A model generated the notes under the pieces. That model was not told the DNA's origin. It saw nothing but the letters and a program-made list of their open reading frames with translations, and did no database searches. This document shows, piece after piece, positions 23,901-38,900 of a stretch of DNA of 64,000 bases. Each line of letters begins with the position of its first letter. Position 1 is the first letter of the stretch. The DNA is from Allacma fusca. Taxonomy: Eukaryota > Arthropoda > Collembola > Symphypleona > Sminthuridae. Location of the stretch: assembly GCA_947179485.1 (NCBI GenBank), contig OX359247.1, positions 62,655,131 to 62,719,130 on the forward strand. Direction: 5' to 3'. The position numbers were made by a program, and so were the translations under genes.

Positions 23901-26900
23901 GTATAATTTCGATGAAGCAGCAAAAGTATCAAACATTCGAATGAGTGATAATTATTTGTTTGTTATAGTTGTAGGGCCTTGTGACAGATATGAGAATTAA
24001 AATAAAATGGAGCTTGAAATGTGTATGTACAGGAACCGTTGGGAGTTCATCGGTACTGGTTTGAGAACCTTCGATTTGGAACAAACTACGGCGTGATAAT
24101 AACCTCCAGAAGTGCAGGCTGGCATGAGAACGAAAGCACGCACAGCAAGCTCCACTTTGTAACACCAACTTGCCTACAGGTGCACCATTTCCGTTTCAAC
24201 AAGTGTGGTGAGCCTCTTTAGTATATCCCCATCCCAAACATTATTTCACTTAATACTTTTCTTTAAAGGAAATTCCCTCTCCTTCTTTTTTATTTACTAG
24301 AACTCACCCCCTTTAAACAAGAATATTTTAATATTTAATAATGTGTATTAAACTTAGAAATTGGGAGGGAAAGTTATTTTTGTGTCCGAAATTATACATG
24401 CGTCTCAAATTCGTACTCAGGGAAACATCAATATTACAGGAGACTTATGAAATTTATCCGTTTCGGAAAAAAAATGTACTTAGCATATTGAACTTCCTTC
24501 TCCCTGACCACGTTTAACACATGAATTGAGAAACTTTCATTCTTCTTACTCGTCCAATTTCGTACATCCGCTCCGGATGTTTGATTTCTCGCAACTTCCC
24601 TTTATATTTATGGTTGCCCTGACCACCCTTTCTCAGTCAAATTACTTAATAGGAATATTTGGATTACCGAAAAAGCCGGAAGGAAAGGTAAAGTTTTTTT
24701 TTTCACAGTATATATTGGAATTAAAAATATCGATTACGTTTCTCTGGGAAGATCCAGACGTGAATCAAGGTCTTGATCCTTGAGGCAGCATTTGTAACCT
24801 TGGTCAGGATGGATCTAATATTAGAAACATCTGGAGGAAATTTGTCTTAAAAATGAAGAAATTCGATATCTTTTAGTTGATTGGATCTGTGTATTATCCG
24901 GCAAGGCTACTGAAAAATGTGCTTGATAGAATTCTCACTGATTTTAAAACGTATTACCCATAACTCAATTCCATAGTGTAATGGGAAAGGGCTGATGACC
25001 AACCCAACAATGTATTGCGTTTTTGAGAGTAGGGATATTTGGAAGTAAAAGAATTTTCTGTAGACGTGGATTTTCATAGCTTATTCAGGAATTTCGTAAA
25101 AAGTATCTACTTATTAAGGGAGTAGTGGTCGGACCAATTCAATTCAGAATTGGAAATTTTCGATTCGATTCAATTCGATTCAATTCGATTCAGTAGTATT
25201 TCGATTCGATTTGCAGCAAAACCAAATCGAATGATTCGATTTTGGTATTGAACTGAATCGAATCATATCATGTGAATTGCAATTCAAACAATTCACCAAT
25301 ACCGCTTCGGCTGGGCACGTGTACCTTTTTTCCACATATTCAAAATCCAAATACTACGTATACCACAACGTTTGTTATTTTAGCGTAGCTTTTACTATAC
25401 CCTTTATAATATGTATATACTACATTGTATAGTAATACATATGACACTGCTTTCCTGCTTGAATCGTTTGATTTGTGATTCAATTCGATTCACTGAGTGA
25501 ATCGAATCGAATTGAATTGATTTGGGGCAAATTGAATCGAAAATCGGTTTTTCGATTCAATTCAAGCTTCAAATCGAATCAAATTGAAAAATTCGAATCA
25601 AATTGAATCGATCCGACCACTATAAGGGAGCAATTTGAAATCCACTGCTTTATCCAGTTCCTGCATGACAGAAATTCGTCCTCAGCATCCAAATCAGAAA
25701 TCCTATAATAATTATATTATACATATAGGTGTACTGTAGAATTATAGGCATATAAAATTGAGAATATGACATATTCCGATACTTGGGAAAATTGCATTTC
25801 TGAAATATAAGTATAATTTCGTCTATTGACGTCGCAGAGCCTCCACCGCCTCGTAATCTGTCGTCAACTTTACTCTTGGAGGATGGTACGAGTCCAAAAG
25901 GGGAAGCCAGCAGGAAGTTCCCCAGTGAGAGCTTCACTCTAATGCTGACCTGGCTCCCTCCTACACATACAAATGATGTGAACATAATTCAGAATTACAT
26001 CGTAGAAATCACATCATTTTCCCTCCATGTTCTGTCGCACAATCCAGCATCAGGCAATTTGCCCGACCTTAATACCCCAGGCTTAGACTTGCTCCTAGGA
26101 CCGTTTCATTTGCAAGGAGTAAGTCCACAGTATCAACTTTTTTTCAATTATCTTCCTCATGAGCTACACATATGTAAATTAATTACATAATGTAAATAAT
26201 CATCCCTGTAAAATTCCTCTTGTAACAGCCTTGTCATTATGTACAAGAGCGAATTGGATTTTTCATAGCAGGAACCCTCCTCTCTCGACTCGAGTCTCTA
26301 TAATGACATTATTTTCCAGTGCTGTAGTTTGTTTGCTAAAGGTTCATCCAAATACTATACAGATCCGTGTAAATACTGAATGGAGCACGACAACTAATTT
26401 CACAGACTCCCAGCTTGATGTGTCAACTAAATACAAGACATTTGCCTGTTAGATAAATTGGACAAAATTTCTATTATTATTCATTTCTGTCTACGTAGAT
26501 TTTATTCAGCCGTACTTACATATAATGGAAACATAAAGAGTTCAATGTATTTTACAAGGTCGATAAGATTTTCCAAAAAATTATAAATTTTACTTATCTA
26601 TTTTTAATAATTTGGAGACTGTGGTAATGACATTTACTAATTTCGCAACTTACCCCATACATTTTGTACTGACAATACGATACTTGTTAGGCTCCCTCCG
26701 ACAGCCATTAATTTTAGTAAAAGCTTCACTGAAAAGAGTGAGAATTATGCCTCTGTGCTATTTTCTAGAACGTGACGCAAATTCAAATAAATAGTTTAAA
26801 GCGGGATGTGGAGTACCAAGTTTCTGTGATTGCTGTGTCGGAGAAGGGACCTTCCCTTCCTGCAAGGTTGACAGTTAGCACGAAGCAGGGTGAGTTTTAT

Positions 26901-29900
26901 TCTGTTCTTTTGGCTGATTGTGAGTATGAATGGGTCTGTTGGAAAATTATGCAAAAATGATTCTAATTTAATTATGCCTTGTTAACAATTAATGAATCTT
27001 GTGAAATTGATACACTTGAGAGCCTCTTTGAGGTAGTGATTTGTGCGTGTGCGTTAACAAATGGTGTCATTTCCCGCTACAGTTACTAACCTTCATGCCG
27101 AGACCATACCAATTAATTGGATTTACTTGTCCATTCCCATCGTCACTGTCTTTGCTCTGGGCTTAACTTGTCATTTTGCAAGGAATTTCCTTCACAAAAG
27201 AAAAATCAAGGCAGCGAGGAACTCTTACTTTAAGGTAGGATATTGGACTAGAATTTTGTAAACAAGTTTTATCATATTTATAATAATTGACGTTCCAATT
27301 GTAAGCTCCTGACACCAAAATATAACTTTTTGGGGGGAATTTTAAATAAATTGACCTGTCACTGGAGCCGCCTACGTAGAAGAAGATTTAATCCTATATT
27401 TAAAAATGCTATGATTGTACAGTCAATGGAGGAGCGGGATGCGATGACTAACGAGTGGTCTATCGTGCCGTTGAATGAGGAGTACTGTCCCTTTAAATTG
27501 CTGGATGAGAACTTCCCAAAGGAGAAGTGGGACATTGGTTTCCAGAATTTACAAATTGGAGACATCATTGGCCAAGGTGCTTTTGGAGTTGTGCGGAAGG
27601 CGAAGATGCCTCGGAAGAAGTATGTTGAGCTGCAGCATAAACATAAGAAGCTTGGAGCACATCTCATCACCACCAACGTGGATGATGACATTTCATTTGA
27701 GACTGTCGCTGTCAAGATGCTCAAAGGTATTTCCTCTTAAGTAATATCATGTAATAAAGCAATAAATTATTTTCAAGCGTCCAGGATACTCACACATATA
27801 TTTTCCCAAGGCTGGAGACCTAATAGTAATAATGATTGTATAAGCCTTACATTTGCCGTGTCCGCACAGTAAGTCTACGGATGTCTGGACTTTTTTTTTT
27901 TTGACTTTTGAAGTGCAGTCATTTATGAAATTGATTTCGTTAGAATCGATGTACATTGACAAATAAAAGCTTCACTGAAGCCTGAAGACTTTAGCACTCA
28001 AAATTGTATCATATTCTAGGATATTAACATTTTAATGGGGCCCGGTGTATTAATTACGCAACTTTTAATAATGCTCGTACGTCTTACAGTAATATTAAAT
28101 TTATCATAAAGGCTTAAACTCTCTCTCTCTCTCTCACTCTCTCTGACTTTTAGTTTTCTGTAGAGGCAGCTCAAACGGTTACACAATATACTCGGTTACT
28201 AAATACTTTCTCTTTGTGAAATCCGGCGAGTTACGTGTTACATTAGTAAATTAAATTATTACCGGTGACAGCATTGGGTTTCGTAAGAACCATTTTCTGA
28301 TTATTGCACATACTGGTTTCGATTTTTGATTGGTCGGTTCAAAAGTACAGGAACCTGTTTTTCCCATGAAAATGAAATTAATTAAAGATCATATGCATTC
28401 TAAAGGCAACAATACTTGGATTGTTTTGTCGAAAGAACATCTGAACGGAAGCTTAATTTGGCGAGATTTGGTGGTGTAAACATGTATGTATTCCTGGAAT
28501 CCTTGAGGGATGAATTTGAGAAAGACAAGGATTCATTTTATTGTTTAAATGGACTTTTTGTTTCGTCATGTTGTGATTGCTGATGCTTCTTACCGGTTTG
28601 GATTCTTATTTTCATTCCTTGTTTCAAAGAAATCTTAGTCAGACAGAAAAATATTTCAAAGTTTTATGATACAGGTATCTGTAATTATGTGTAAATGTAC
28701 ATACATTTTAATGTTCGTGCAATGTAGACATTTCACAATAAAAAAGTTTTTGAACAAAATTGATTTACTTTTATGTCTGCTCTCAAAACTCTCAGACTGA
28801 ACTATTCCTTGAATTTAATCATATTAGGGTATTTTTAACGACTTGCTAATGCTAAACTTGAAGCAACTCTTACCAGGGTAAGTTAAATGTCTGCAAATTA
28901 TATTATTATATGGCTGTGTCGACATTCTTGAAAGATTTTAGAACTCTTCGGAGAATGTCGTAAACTGGAGTATGCTAGTCAATAGTCAATATCTAGGACA
29001 CAAATATATTTATCTTCGGTATATCAAACTATTTTCCCCTTCTTTAAAACCAAGTTTGCTAGAAAATATTCAGTTCTTCAACTTTGTACCAATGAACTTC
29101 CCGGGAAATAAAAATTACTTTCAGTTAAATTCACACTGAAAGAATATTGATGGCGTCATTAACTCCTCCATAGCTGAATGTAGGAGGAAATTAAATAATT
29201 GTTGACTAATTTCCAGCCGTCGCCTCAAAGTCTGACCGAGATGAACTGATCAAGGAAATCGTGACTATGCAGAACTTGGGAAATCATCCACAAATAGTGA
29301 GCTTACTCGGAGCTTGCACAAGGGCAAGATCTGTTTGCTTGGTTTTGGAATACTGTCCCGGAGGTGATCTTCTCTCTTTTCTCCGAAAGGTAAGACGCAT
29401 TATTAGCTTTCCACCTTTATGCACACATGATTCCAATAATTCTACATCAGCAACTTCCGGGAGAGGGACCTAATGTAACTACAAAATAAATGAAAATAAA
29501 ATCATGAAATAAAATAACCATACCTACTTTTTTCCTCCCCGGTGTACTAAAAATACTAGATACATCAAGTATTCAGTATTCAAATAAAGAATGCAAAAAA
29601 TAGCTTTTAGGTCAAAAGTCTTATAGATAGGAGATTATATTTGCTCTTACAGTCCGGAAATATTGCATTTGTAACTTTGCTACAAATATTTAGATACGCA
29701 CGAATGAAATTATTAATGCTTGGTTTTCCATTTATGAATTAATCATACAAGGGTTCTAACTTACTGTGTGCATACCCATATACAGTATATGTATGTACAT
29801 ATCTGCATTTAGTTATAATGTAAACATTCAAAACAGAAACCACTGACATGTTTGCGTTCAATCAAATGATGTGGTACAAATATAATTCATGCATGTAATA

Positions 29901-32900
29901 TGTCATAATAGGTCACGTCACCCTTTATGCATGCTTCAAACTTCAAGATGCATTTTACATTTCATTTAATTTGGCTAACCAGACGATGCAGTTGATAATA
30001 TGTCAACACCACCTTCTTACCCAACTCTACTGTAAATTGGGTAGAAAATTCATTGGAAGTTCATTCTAGTGGAGTGCACTTCCACTGTCCATTTTCCAAA
30101 ACGCTGACTTTGGATTATTTCGTTATCCATAACCCATTTTAACCCTTGAAATTGTAGAAAAACTATAAATTATATTTATAATTATATTATTGGAGTAAGA
30201 ACTTAAAAAAAACTGTTGCGAAGTTAGTTTTGTTAGACACATGATGGTACAGCATTGCGTGACTGTATATTATATAAAATGTATTTATCCATTCACATAA
30301 TTTATACAGTGGTGTAAGAGATCCTCTAGTACGTTGTTACTATCTGTATACAGGAATATAAGCAAAAGGTACGAGGACATTCATATATACCAAAATGCTA
30401 GTTTGTTTCCTAATGAGAGCAAACCATTATAATGACAAAGCTTTGCAACTTTAGGGAAGCTCTTATTTATAAGAGAGTATTATTAGACATTTGAGAAAAA
30501 CCAATCCTACAGACTTTAGCACTGTGGGCGGACTTAGCATAAAAAATGGATTTAGAAGAGAAAATAGTTCCGCCAGGTCGGACACTGGCACTTGTTTGTT
30601 CTACTTTCCCATTTTGAATGTTTTCGTTGTCACGATCATTCTCAGCATTCTATGATTTGCTACGTAATCCTTTAAATCCTATGGTAAATAAAATGTAAAT
30701 ACTGCTCGAAGAAAATTAGTCCTTGACTTCATAGTCATGTTGATTTGCAGGTGTACTGGCACTTAATGTCGACACGTATCGAACTACCAATTAAAGTCTA
30801 AACCCGTGATATATAAAGGACATTTATTACAAGCACAAGATGAGACCTCAGTTTAGGTTCTCTGCTGAGTTGGAAGAAAGCCATTTTCAAGATTTTGCTG
30901 ACCTTGATTTACTGCATGTACTGTCTGAATAGGAGTCTCTTCGGTTTCAATAAATAAGATGTCCCTATAGGCATATGTTGGGTTTACCCAGCCGGCGTTT
31001 ATTGGCTTCTCCGATTTCCTTCCAAATAGTCCCTTTAAAGATAGGCTTTTGAATTACGCAATGCAGATGTACAAGACAAAATAGCTGTTTTGGCATTTTA
31101 TTTGTATTCTGCAGTTGTCGGCTACTTAGAGCCTGAAACACAAATATTGCGTCACTCAATGCAATTAGCAATGGTACAAAGGAATAATAATATAATAATG
31201 ATAACTAGTTTACCTACGTAAAAGAATGTTTGCAACCTTTCTGTTCAATGATCCCACAATGCCCCAAGAGTATGAGTTTTGCAGGAGTTACTATAAGATA
31301 CGTGGTCTTGCATGATGTAAATAAATTTCTTGTGTCTGCATAGCGGTTTCTACCACCTACTAATATTACTACTGTAATAATTATTACTGTATATAAAAGA
31401 GTGTAGGCATCACTACTATTAAATGGGAAATTTAATATAAACATGTATGTATCTAATTAAATATATCATCTCAATGTCGTTCCATGGGAGAGACGATTTA
31501 GAGAGATTCGAACGTGTATTAATTCTCGCAAATACATCTTTTAAATTGACCTTTACAGTGGGGTATCATTTTATCAGAAGTTTGCGTAGTCGTTCTAATT
31601 CTATTTATTGTAATCAGATAGGCTGAACAATGGAAAGACACTCCATTGAGGCCTTGTTCTAGAAAAATAACTCCCACCTGTAATACAGATTGGAAACATA
31701 TTTGTCAGTCTGAAATTTTCCTCTGAATGTTATGTTCCCAAAAGAGTGGACGTAAATAATACTACTGGGCATTTTAGTTTCTTTTACTGTGACACTCTTT
31801 CAAGTATTTTAGGGATTCGGATTGGTTATCCTTTCGCGCAATAGGGATGCCTGGAGTGGAAGATTCATCTTATTGTTAGCCTGTAGTTATTTTTTTCGCT
31901 CAATAATCTTGTCTAAGACAACTCGGGTTTTTGGGCGTTATTACTGTCCTCACAGCGTTCGCCATTGTGAGCGGTCAGGGAGAAAAATAAAGTGGGGAAA
32001 ACGCGTCGAGCACGGTCATTGAGCACTGTTTAGAAAAATTGTATTTCTAAATAAATGCTTGTCAGGTAAAAGTGAACATTACAGGCAAAATTGAGTATTT
32101 AAAATATTAAGTAACAAAACTGAACTGCCAAAATTTGAAATTCTTAAGCAAATGTAAATAGAAAACAAAACACTATATGCAAACAGCATTATGGTATTAT
32201 TGGTGATTTATTGTGAAAATAATATATTTTATTATTCCTGAAACCCTTTACAGATACAACCCAATTTGCTCAAAGCAGATTTGGACAGATTTATGCACTG
32301 ACAGATAATTGATTTTGTTTCTTATCTGACGATAAATGTATCTATCATCTCTATAATCTATCTTATAAATCCTTTATAAATTCACGCGACTATGCTATAG
32401 AATCATTTAGTAGTCTCAAAATAGAAATATATATTCGTAAGATTTTCCCAAATACAAATTGATGTACTAGAATCACTATGATTCTACAGAGTCAAGTCCC
32501 GAAGTGCCAAGTTCTCACAATTTCTCGTCCATACTGTCCTCGAGAAAGAGTTATTTGTAGCATAAAATCGCATAGTAATAGTTTTAAAAACACTTTCGCT
32601 ATTGTTGTTTCAACTGTGAAATATATCATCAGCTACATTGCAGATTTTGGAGCACAGGAGTCAAACTTGTGTGCACAAGAATTAAAATGCTTCACTCTGG
32701 TCAAACTGTAAATAAAAATTAATTTGAGTATACAACGTTGAACTTGTTGCTATATTCATTTTAATTACGATATGTAATATATTGCTATGTGTATTTCCTG
32801 GAAATTGAGCTCCCTTGCCCCTTATTTTTAACATCTTCAAAATATATGTCTTATAATTACAAAATTCTGATTGTGAGAATAAATCCTCCATGAAAGAGAG

Positions 32901-35900
32901 CTACAGTATTTTCCAGAAGCATCTGCGGTAATAAATCAAGTAAGCACTTTGCCAAGTCTGCAAGAGCAAGAATTATTATTGTTTGATGATTTGCTGGGTA
33001 CTTACATGTTGGAGCAAAATCCTTTCTTAAAACTCCATTAAGCCCAATTTCAGACATCTTATAATGGAGTTCTCTTGGACTTAGTGATGCTTTGATTAAA
33101 TTTTAGTACGTTCCACTAGGGAGCAATGCTCCTAATGAAATTTATTAAATTCCAAAACGTTAGCCTGAAAAAAGACGTCTGTACTATCTAGCTATGCTCT
33201 GTATGGAGGAAAGTATTTGTCACATAATAAAAGTCGTACTGTCCATTTCTCTTTTGCTTTTGCAAGTACGCGTTCGAAGAGTTAAGTTACTGTGTAGCTT
33301 AAGTGTCATGTAGACATATACTTACATATCGTTGGCTAAATTCTAAAAAGTACCATTTTCATTTCACAAACTATGCTTTTTAAACGGATTCGCAAATGAA
33401 AATGGTACTTTTTAGAATTTAGCCGACGATATAAGCTGTAAGTGTATAAGTTGTTGCAAAGACTGTTGAATGTGCAACGCTATTCTTGAAGAGATGAAAG
33501 GATGTTACGTGATTATGTTTGGGAGTATGATATTACAAGAGAAGAAATTTAACTTGTAGCAATTGTTGTCACTGTGCCATATACTTTGATCTTATTTAAT
33601 TGTTTCGGGATGGCATGTAGCGACACATTCGTGCTGGCGTTCTACACAGTGCAGAAATAGCCTTTGGAATGAAAGTTTGTGCTTGTATGCAATTTACTGA
33701 CCTGTGTTTGCAGATAGTAAATGTAATTGAAATATTCTTGCCAGGAGTGAAACATAAAAACTCGTTGCATTTCTCATAGCTTATTTCTTTATTGATTATG
33801 ATACTGAAAATCATTGATTTGAATTCCAGTCTTTTGCCACTTTTCTACGTCATTTTGAATATTCGTGTGAGTCTACCCGTTATAATGACAACAGATTACG
33901 AAACCGATAAGTCAGACAAAGTTTTGATTTGTACATACTTACAAGGGCAGATTTTTACATGGTCCCACTAAAATTTTATTGTGCGAATCGATGTTCTGTA
34001 CTTAGGCTGACCGTACAATATTTCATACCGCATGAATTAACCATCACCAAAATATTCTTGAATAAAATTCCAAATCCGAGCGGTTATACTTACAATTAGA
34101 TATAGCATGCTAACGAGTGAAACACAGCCGTTCCACGAGACATTAATGCTGTAGTAGGCAAAAATAATCATAAAATGGTTTTCCTTGATCTCGTTTAATT
34201 AGTGAAAGTATTAACCTTGCATTGTTTTAAAATTCATTGTTACAAGTTTTTTAAACGCGGCGACCTCAAATATGGACCCAGGTTAATGAAATATATGCTA
34301 GAAAATCTTGAACACAATTTTGCAACAAACTGGAGGAATCAAATAATTTATGTCATTCCCTTATGTATGCAGTGGGGGCTTCAAATCATTAGAGCCCTTG
34401 TATATGTATTTGCGTGAGTAAACAAAATTGGGATGAATTACGTGGATATGATTTGAAATGATGAGCGACCAAAATATAAATTTGATGTGCTCTTGGTTGG
34501 CATAAATTTGATGTAGGCAGTAGTGAAGAAATTCCGTAATTTGCAAAGGCTTTTCCAATGTAATTAATGCAAGTTAGAATTACAAATTGCTCTCTCCCAC
34601 GGTTTCATTAAAAGATTAATTATAATAAAATTGGAGAAGGTAGTCGTTCTCAATCACCTGTCTTAGTAATTATCTCTACCATATATTCTGTGACAGCTGC
34701 TGTGTTTACCAAGTACTTGTGTAAATGAAAGTCCTGGGTTTTCATTTTCTCAAATTGCAAGTTAGCAGACGATCAACTTTGGTCTTTCAACTATATTGAT
34801 GCAGCCGTAAATTATTTTGTAACCTTGACCATCCATTAAATCCAAATACAGATGTGATATGGGCCAGGAGCCAGTTGTGTAGTTCTAAATTCCTTTTCCC
34901 CAACCATTATCCCTTCAACCAAGAGAGTATTTTTGATGAGGACTCGAAGTTTGATTTTGAGTTATACTTTGACATTAAGGTAAATATTTGTAAGCCGTCT
35001 GTCGATAAAACTCTCCTTATCCGAGGAAGCGATTGTCATTCTCTATCTTCTTGCCATGTGCTTATACAACAGTTCCTTCTAAATTCCTTTTTCTGAAGTC
35101 ACGTTTTGAGAGACAAACATTAGTTTCATTTTATGGGGATTATTTTTTGCGTTGAAGTTGTCACAGACATAAGCCACGGTTCATTAAGACGGTATCATCC
35201 CCATGACCCGCCCATTCACCATTATTAAATTCATACAGTTGGTTACGGGCAAACTCATTTAGTATTAAAATGGGTAATTACTTGAAACATTATAAGGGTA
35301 ATTAAGTAATTACTGACATTAAGTTGAATGGTCAAACTTTCCGAACCGTTTTTACCTTATAACTGCAGGGGTGTGATCATTTTGCATAGAAGTTTGTAGT
35401 TGTGGCTAGCCGTTTCTCCTGGCTGTTTAAAACAGTTGGCTGCAATGGAAAAACTATTCGATTATTATTATAAACATTACCTACAAGTTGCACCTATTTT
35501 TAAATTCATGTTATTTCAAAGTATTTATTTTATCTACATTTAAGTCTCATCTGGGGTGTGATCAGTTTTTTGGCTTTCTGTGTTTATTAGTATATATGAC
35601 CTCTAATAATTCTCTGAGGTTGAACAGATATATCTTAAAAAACAATAAGATTCTTACGTTTTATCTAATATGTTACTGTAATACTGTAAATAATAAGTAT
35701 CATTTAACTTAAATGCTTGGTATCATTTACTCGGTGGTTAATATCCTGTTTACTAACAATCAGACAAGTCGACTTGCCGACCTCGATAATAGAAAATTTC
35801 GTGTTATTTTACCCTAAAAAATAAGTAGTCTATTGTTTGTGGCGAGTTAAACAAAGTTCCTTATCAAAACACAGGCCATCCACAATCGTGGATGTGATTA

Positions 35901-38900
35901 TGTCTGTTTTGGATGAAATCTCATTGGATATTTAATAAATATTATTCGAGTGTAATTTTAATTACCATAACAATATAGTTTTAATTATCATTACTACTTT
36001 TCATACTTTTATACAAAAATATAAGAGAGTTCTTTATATAATAATATATGTATAACAAGAGTTACATATACATTTTCATTATAATATAAGCATCAACTCC
36101 TGCTTAATTCTGGGGTGTTTTGAAAAGATGTAAATACGAATGTTCCAGAAACAGTTGTAACACCACGTGTTTCCAGATGTATGCAGATACATACGTACAG
36201 TATGTATAGGGGTAGTATAGACTCAAAATGGCAGAAATCTTTTTTTTTTTTAGATTTTCCCAAAATTTTGCAGAAGAAACGTGAACTGAGAAACTTCTCA
36301 GTTCAAAACAGCTGAGAATTGCAAGCTAGATACATACTGAGATGTTCAATGTACATAACTTATACATATGTACATATATACGTCATCTACGTTTAGTAGA
36401 TATAGAAGGTATAATTAGAGCAAAATTTTGGGTCTAATCTATACCTACATATGTACTTTTTGTGTGTTTGAAGAAAATTAGCTTTGTTTTGCCTAAAAAA
36501 TCGAATAATCTCCCAAGCAAGTAAACGCTTTCCCTGAACTACTTACACGATGTGATAAAAAAAGGAAACCTCGATGTACTGTATATCGATATAATTATGT
36601 ATATAGCTCTCAAACATTTCGAAAACGATTTGAACTAATAAAGTTGTTACATTACACTACAAAATTCAAAAGTACAGGATTCACGTACATTTAATTCCAG
36701 GAATTGTAGGCTCCTCCCGTTCTGCATCTTGCATGGTATTAACCTGGACCCACTTCCGAATACCTTTGACCTTAAAATGTTTACCCATGAATAACTATTG
36801 ATTTGAAATAATTTATCATGAAATACTTTTCCGAAAATAATGGATTTATTCCGTTTTATTTATATAATGCTCTTCACAAACAATTTCTACGAATTGAAAT
36901 ACATACAAACTTACTAATGTATTCTGAGAGCCATACTTACAACTACTATAGTTCCCAGTCTAATTTGTTTCTTTGTTTCAACTTTTGAATTTCAAGGTAT
37001 TTGAGGAAGTCGTGTAAGTAAGGGGAAAGAAAATAAAGTTGTGGGCTCGTTATTAAAATGAAAGACATAGTTCCATTAATGACTTATTGTTAGTTCCTAG
37101 TCATTATTTAGTAGTGGTAACTGTTTTGTAATCATTGCAATTCAATAATAATTTTTGCAAGCACTTGGATATACGTACTATGTTTTCCACATGTTTTGAA
37201 ATGTGCTTCTGACTTTTGTCAATTCCTTTTCGTCACAAAATAACAGGGGCTTAATCGTGCGTTGAAAGAGAGATTTCAATTCCGATGATACACGCGTTAT
37301 GCGTTTGCACAAGATCAGACAAAAAGCTGCTACAGAAAATTGGTAACTCCAAGGGAAATTTCACTGCACAGGCTTCTTGAATGGAACACACACCAATTAG
37401 TTAGTAATTTGCATCAGTTCTAGTATAAAAAATATCATTGGTGGAGAAGCAAAAGGGTCTACATTCCATGTTTTTATATCGCATGTTGCGTCTTCACCAA
37501 TGGTATGTATGCAGACAGTTAAGGATCAATTTTTTAAAATTAAAAAACGAGATTACATATAGGATTACGCATTGGGTCGAATGTCTATGTAACTTCAGGC
37601 ACAGGCAACACCTAGAACCTGATTTGTCTTACGATTTTAATTAATAGGAATATTTTCTTTCCCAACATTTCCAACAAATGAAGCGCCTTCAGCCTTCCCC
37701 TGTCTGATCGTGAGCTTTCCGAAACCCTTTGAAGTTGTCCTGATGAATGTGCCCAATGACTCATATATTTACTCCACGGAACCTTTTCCGTGTTTTGTCT
37801 CTGAGCACGTTAAGCCAGATTTGCCATTGTCAGTCGAGTTGTCATGTCATAATGAGTAAAACGGAAATCTAATCCAGAGAGCTCATTAACTGGAATTGTT
37901 AAACGTTATATTTGTATGTAATGTGGAAGTTCTAAGGAAACTGAATAAAATTAATCCAACTAATGACACCAGACAGTATTTTGAAAAATGAACGGATGAG
38001 GAGGTACACATGCTGAAAATTTTTTGTTGACTTGCACTCTCTAAATTTGTTTTTTCTCCTGTTTTCTAGGTTAGAGAAGCGTACTGGCCAATGCTGAACC
38101 TGGGGATTGAAGGCAGTAGAGGAGCCTCACCGACAAAAAATGTATGTAGCTCTACACATAGCCAGAGGACCTCTACGGATGGAACTACAACTGACAGTTG
38201 TGGGAGTTCTCAGATCAGTTATGCGGATATTGGAATTTTTTCGGAGAATTCTTCCGCTTCGTTGCCTGGGAAACGTGCGGGTGTGTAAAAAGTTATTGCT
38301 CCTGAGATTGACCGTGACGAACTTGATTTTCTGTATGTGTTGTGGGTAGATTAACTCTGCGTAAGGAGAAGATTAAAATGATAAGCAAATTCAATTTTTT
38401 TATGACAACTTTTCTGCGCCGTGAGCTTAAAATTAAACCGTTGGGGTAGGATTCCCCTCTCTACTGGTTTGCGGTTTGGTGGGATTTCCGTTGTATGTAC
38501 ATACATAGATGAATCTCTCCAACTCTTTGTTACTTTTTTAATAATGAAAGTATGTATATGGACTGCACTTTAAATCCGCAAGAATTTGCGAAAATACAGC
38601 CATTTTGATTTTGTTTTTGTTATCGCAAGAAAATGGTGCTTTTTACAGCTGCCACGATTTTCACTTATTAGAACAATGTCTCCCAACCTTACGCAGTACA
38701 TAGTAATTATATAAATCCTAAAGTAAAGACTGTCTTTGGCCAGCGGTTTTGACAAATTGTGTCTTGTGTAGGTCAAGCAAAGAAATTGTATAAAATCCTT
38801 AAGACAATAATAATTGCAACTGAGGGGCAGCTGAGCAATTCATGGGCAATCCCCTTTTGAGTGTTGCGATGGGGAATTGGAATCTAATTGGGAGGCTCGT

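Larger units (their letters stand above)
20305..24032 (+). other. RTK intron 7, a transposon cluster
   Basis: A 3728-bp intron. Two related hAT elements (21241-21657 and 21770-23438) lie 112 bp apart, and the second one contains a long foldback palindrome. The remainder shows nothing I can name. Confidence 0.7.

Noticed and set aside
31822..32022. Possible extra kinase-insert exon in intron 13
   Set aside because: An acceptor-like TTTTAG is present but there is no donor, and phase and content do not fit.
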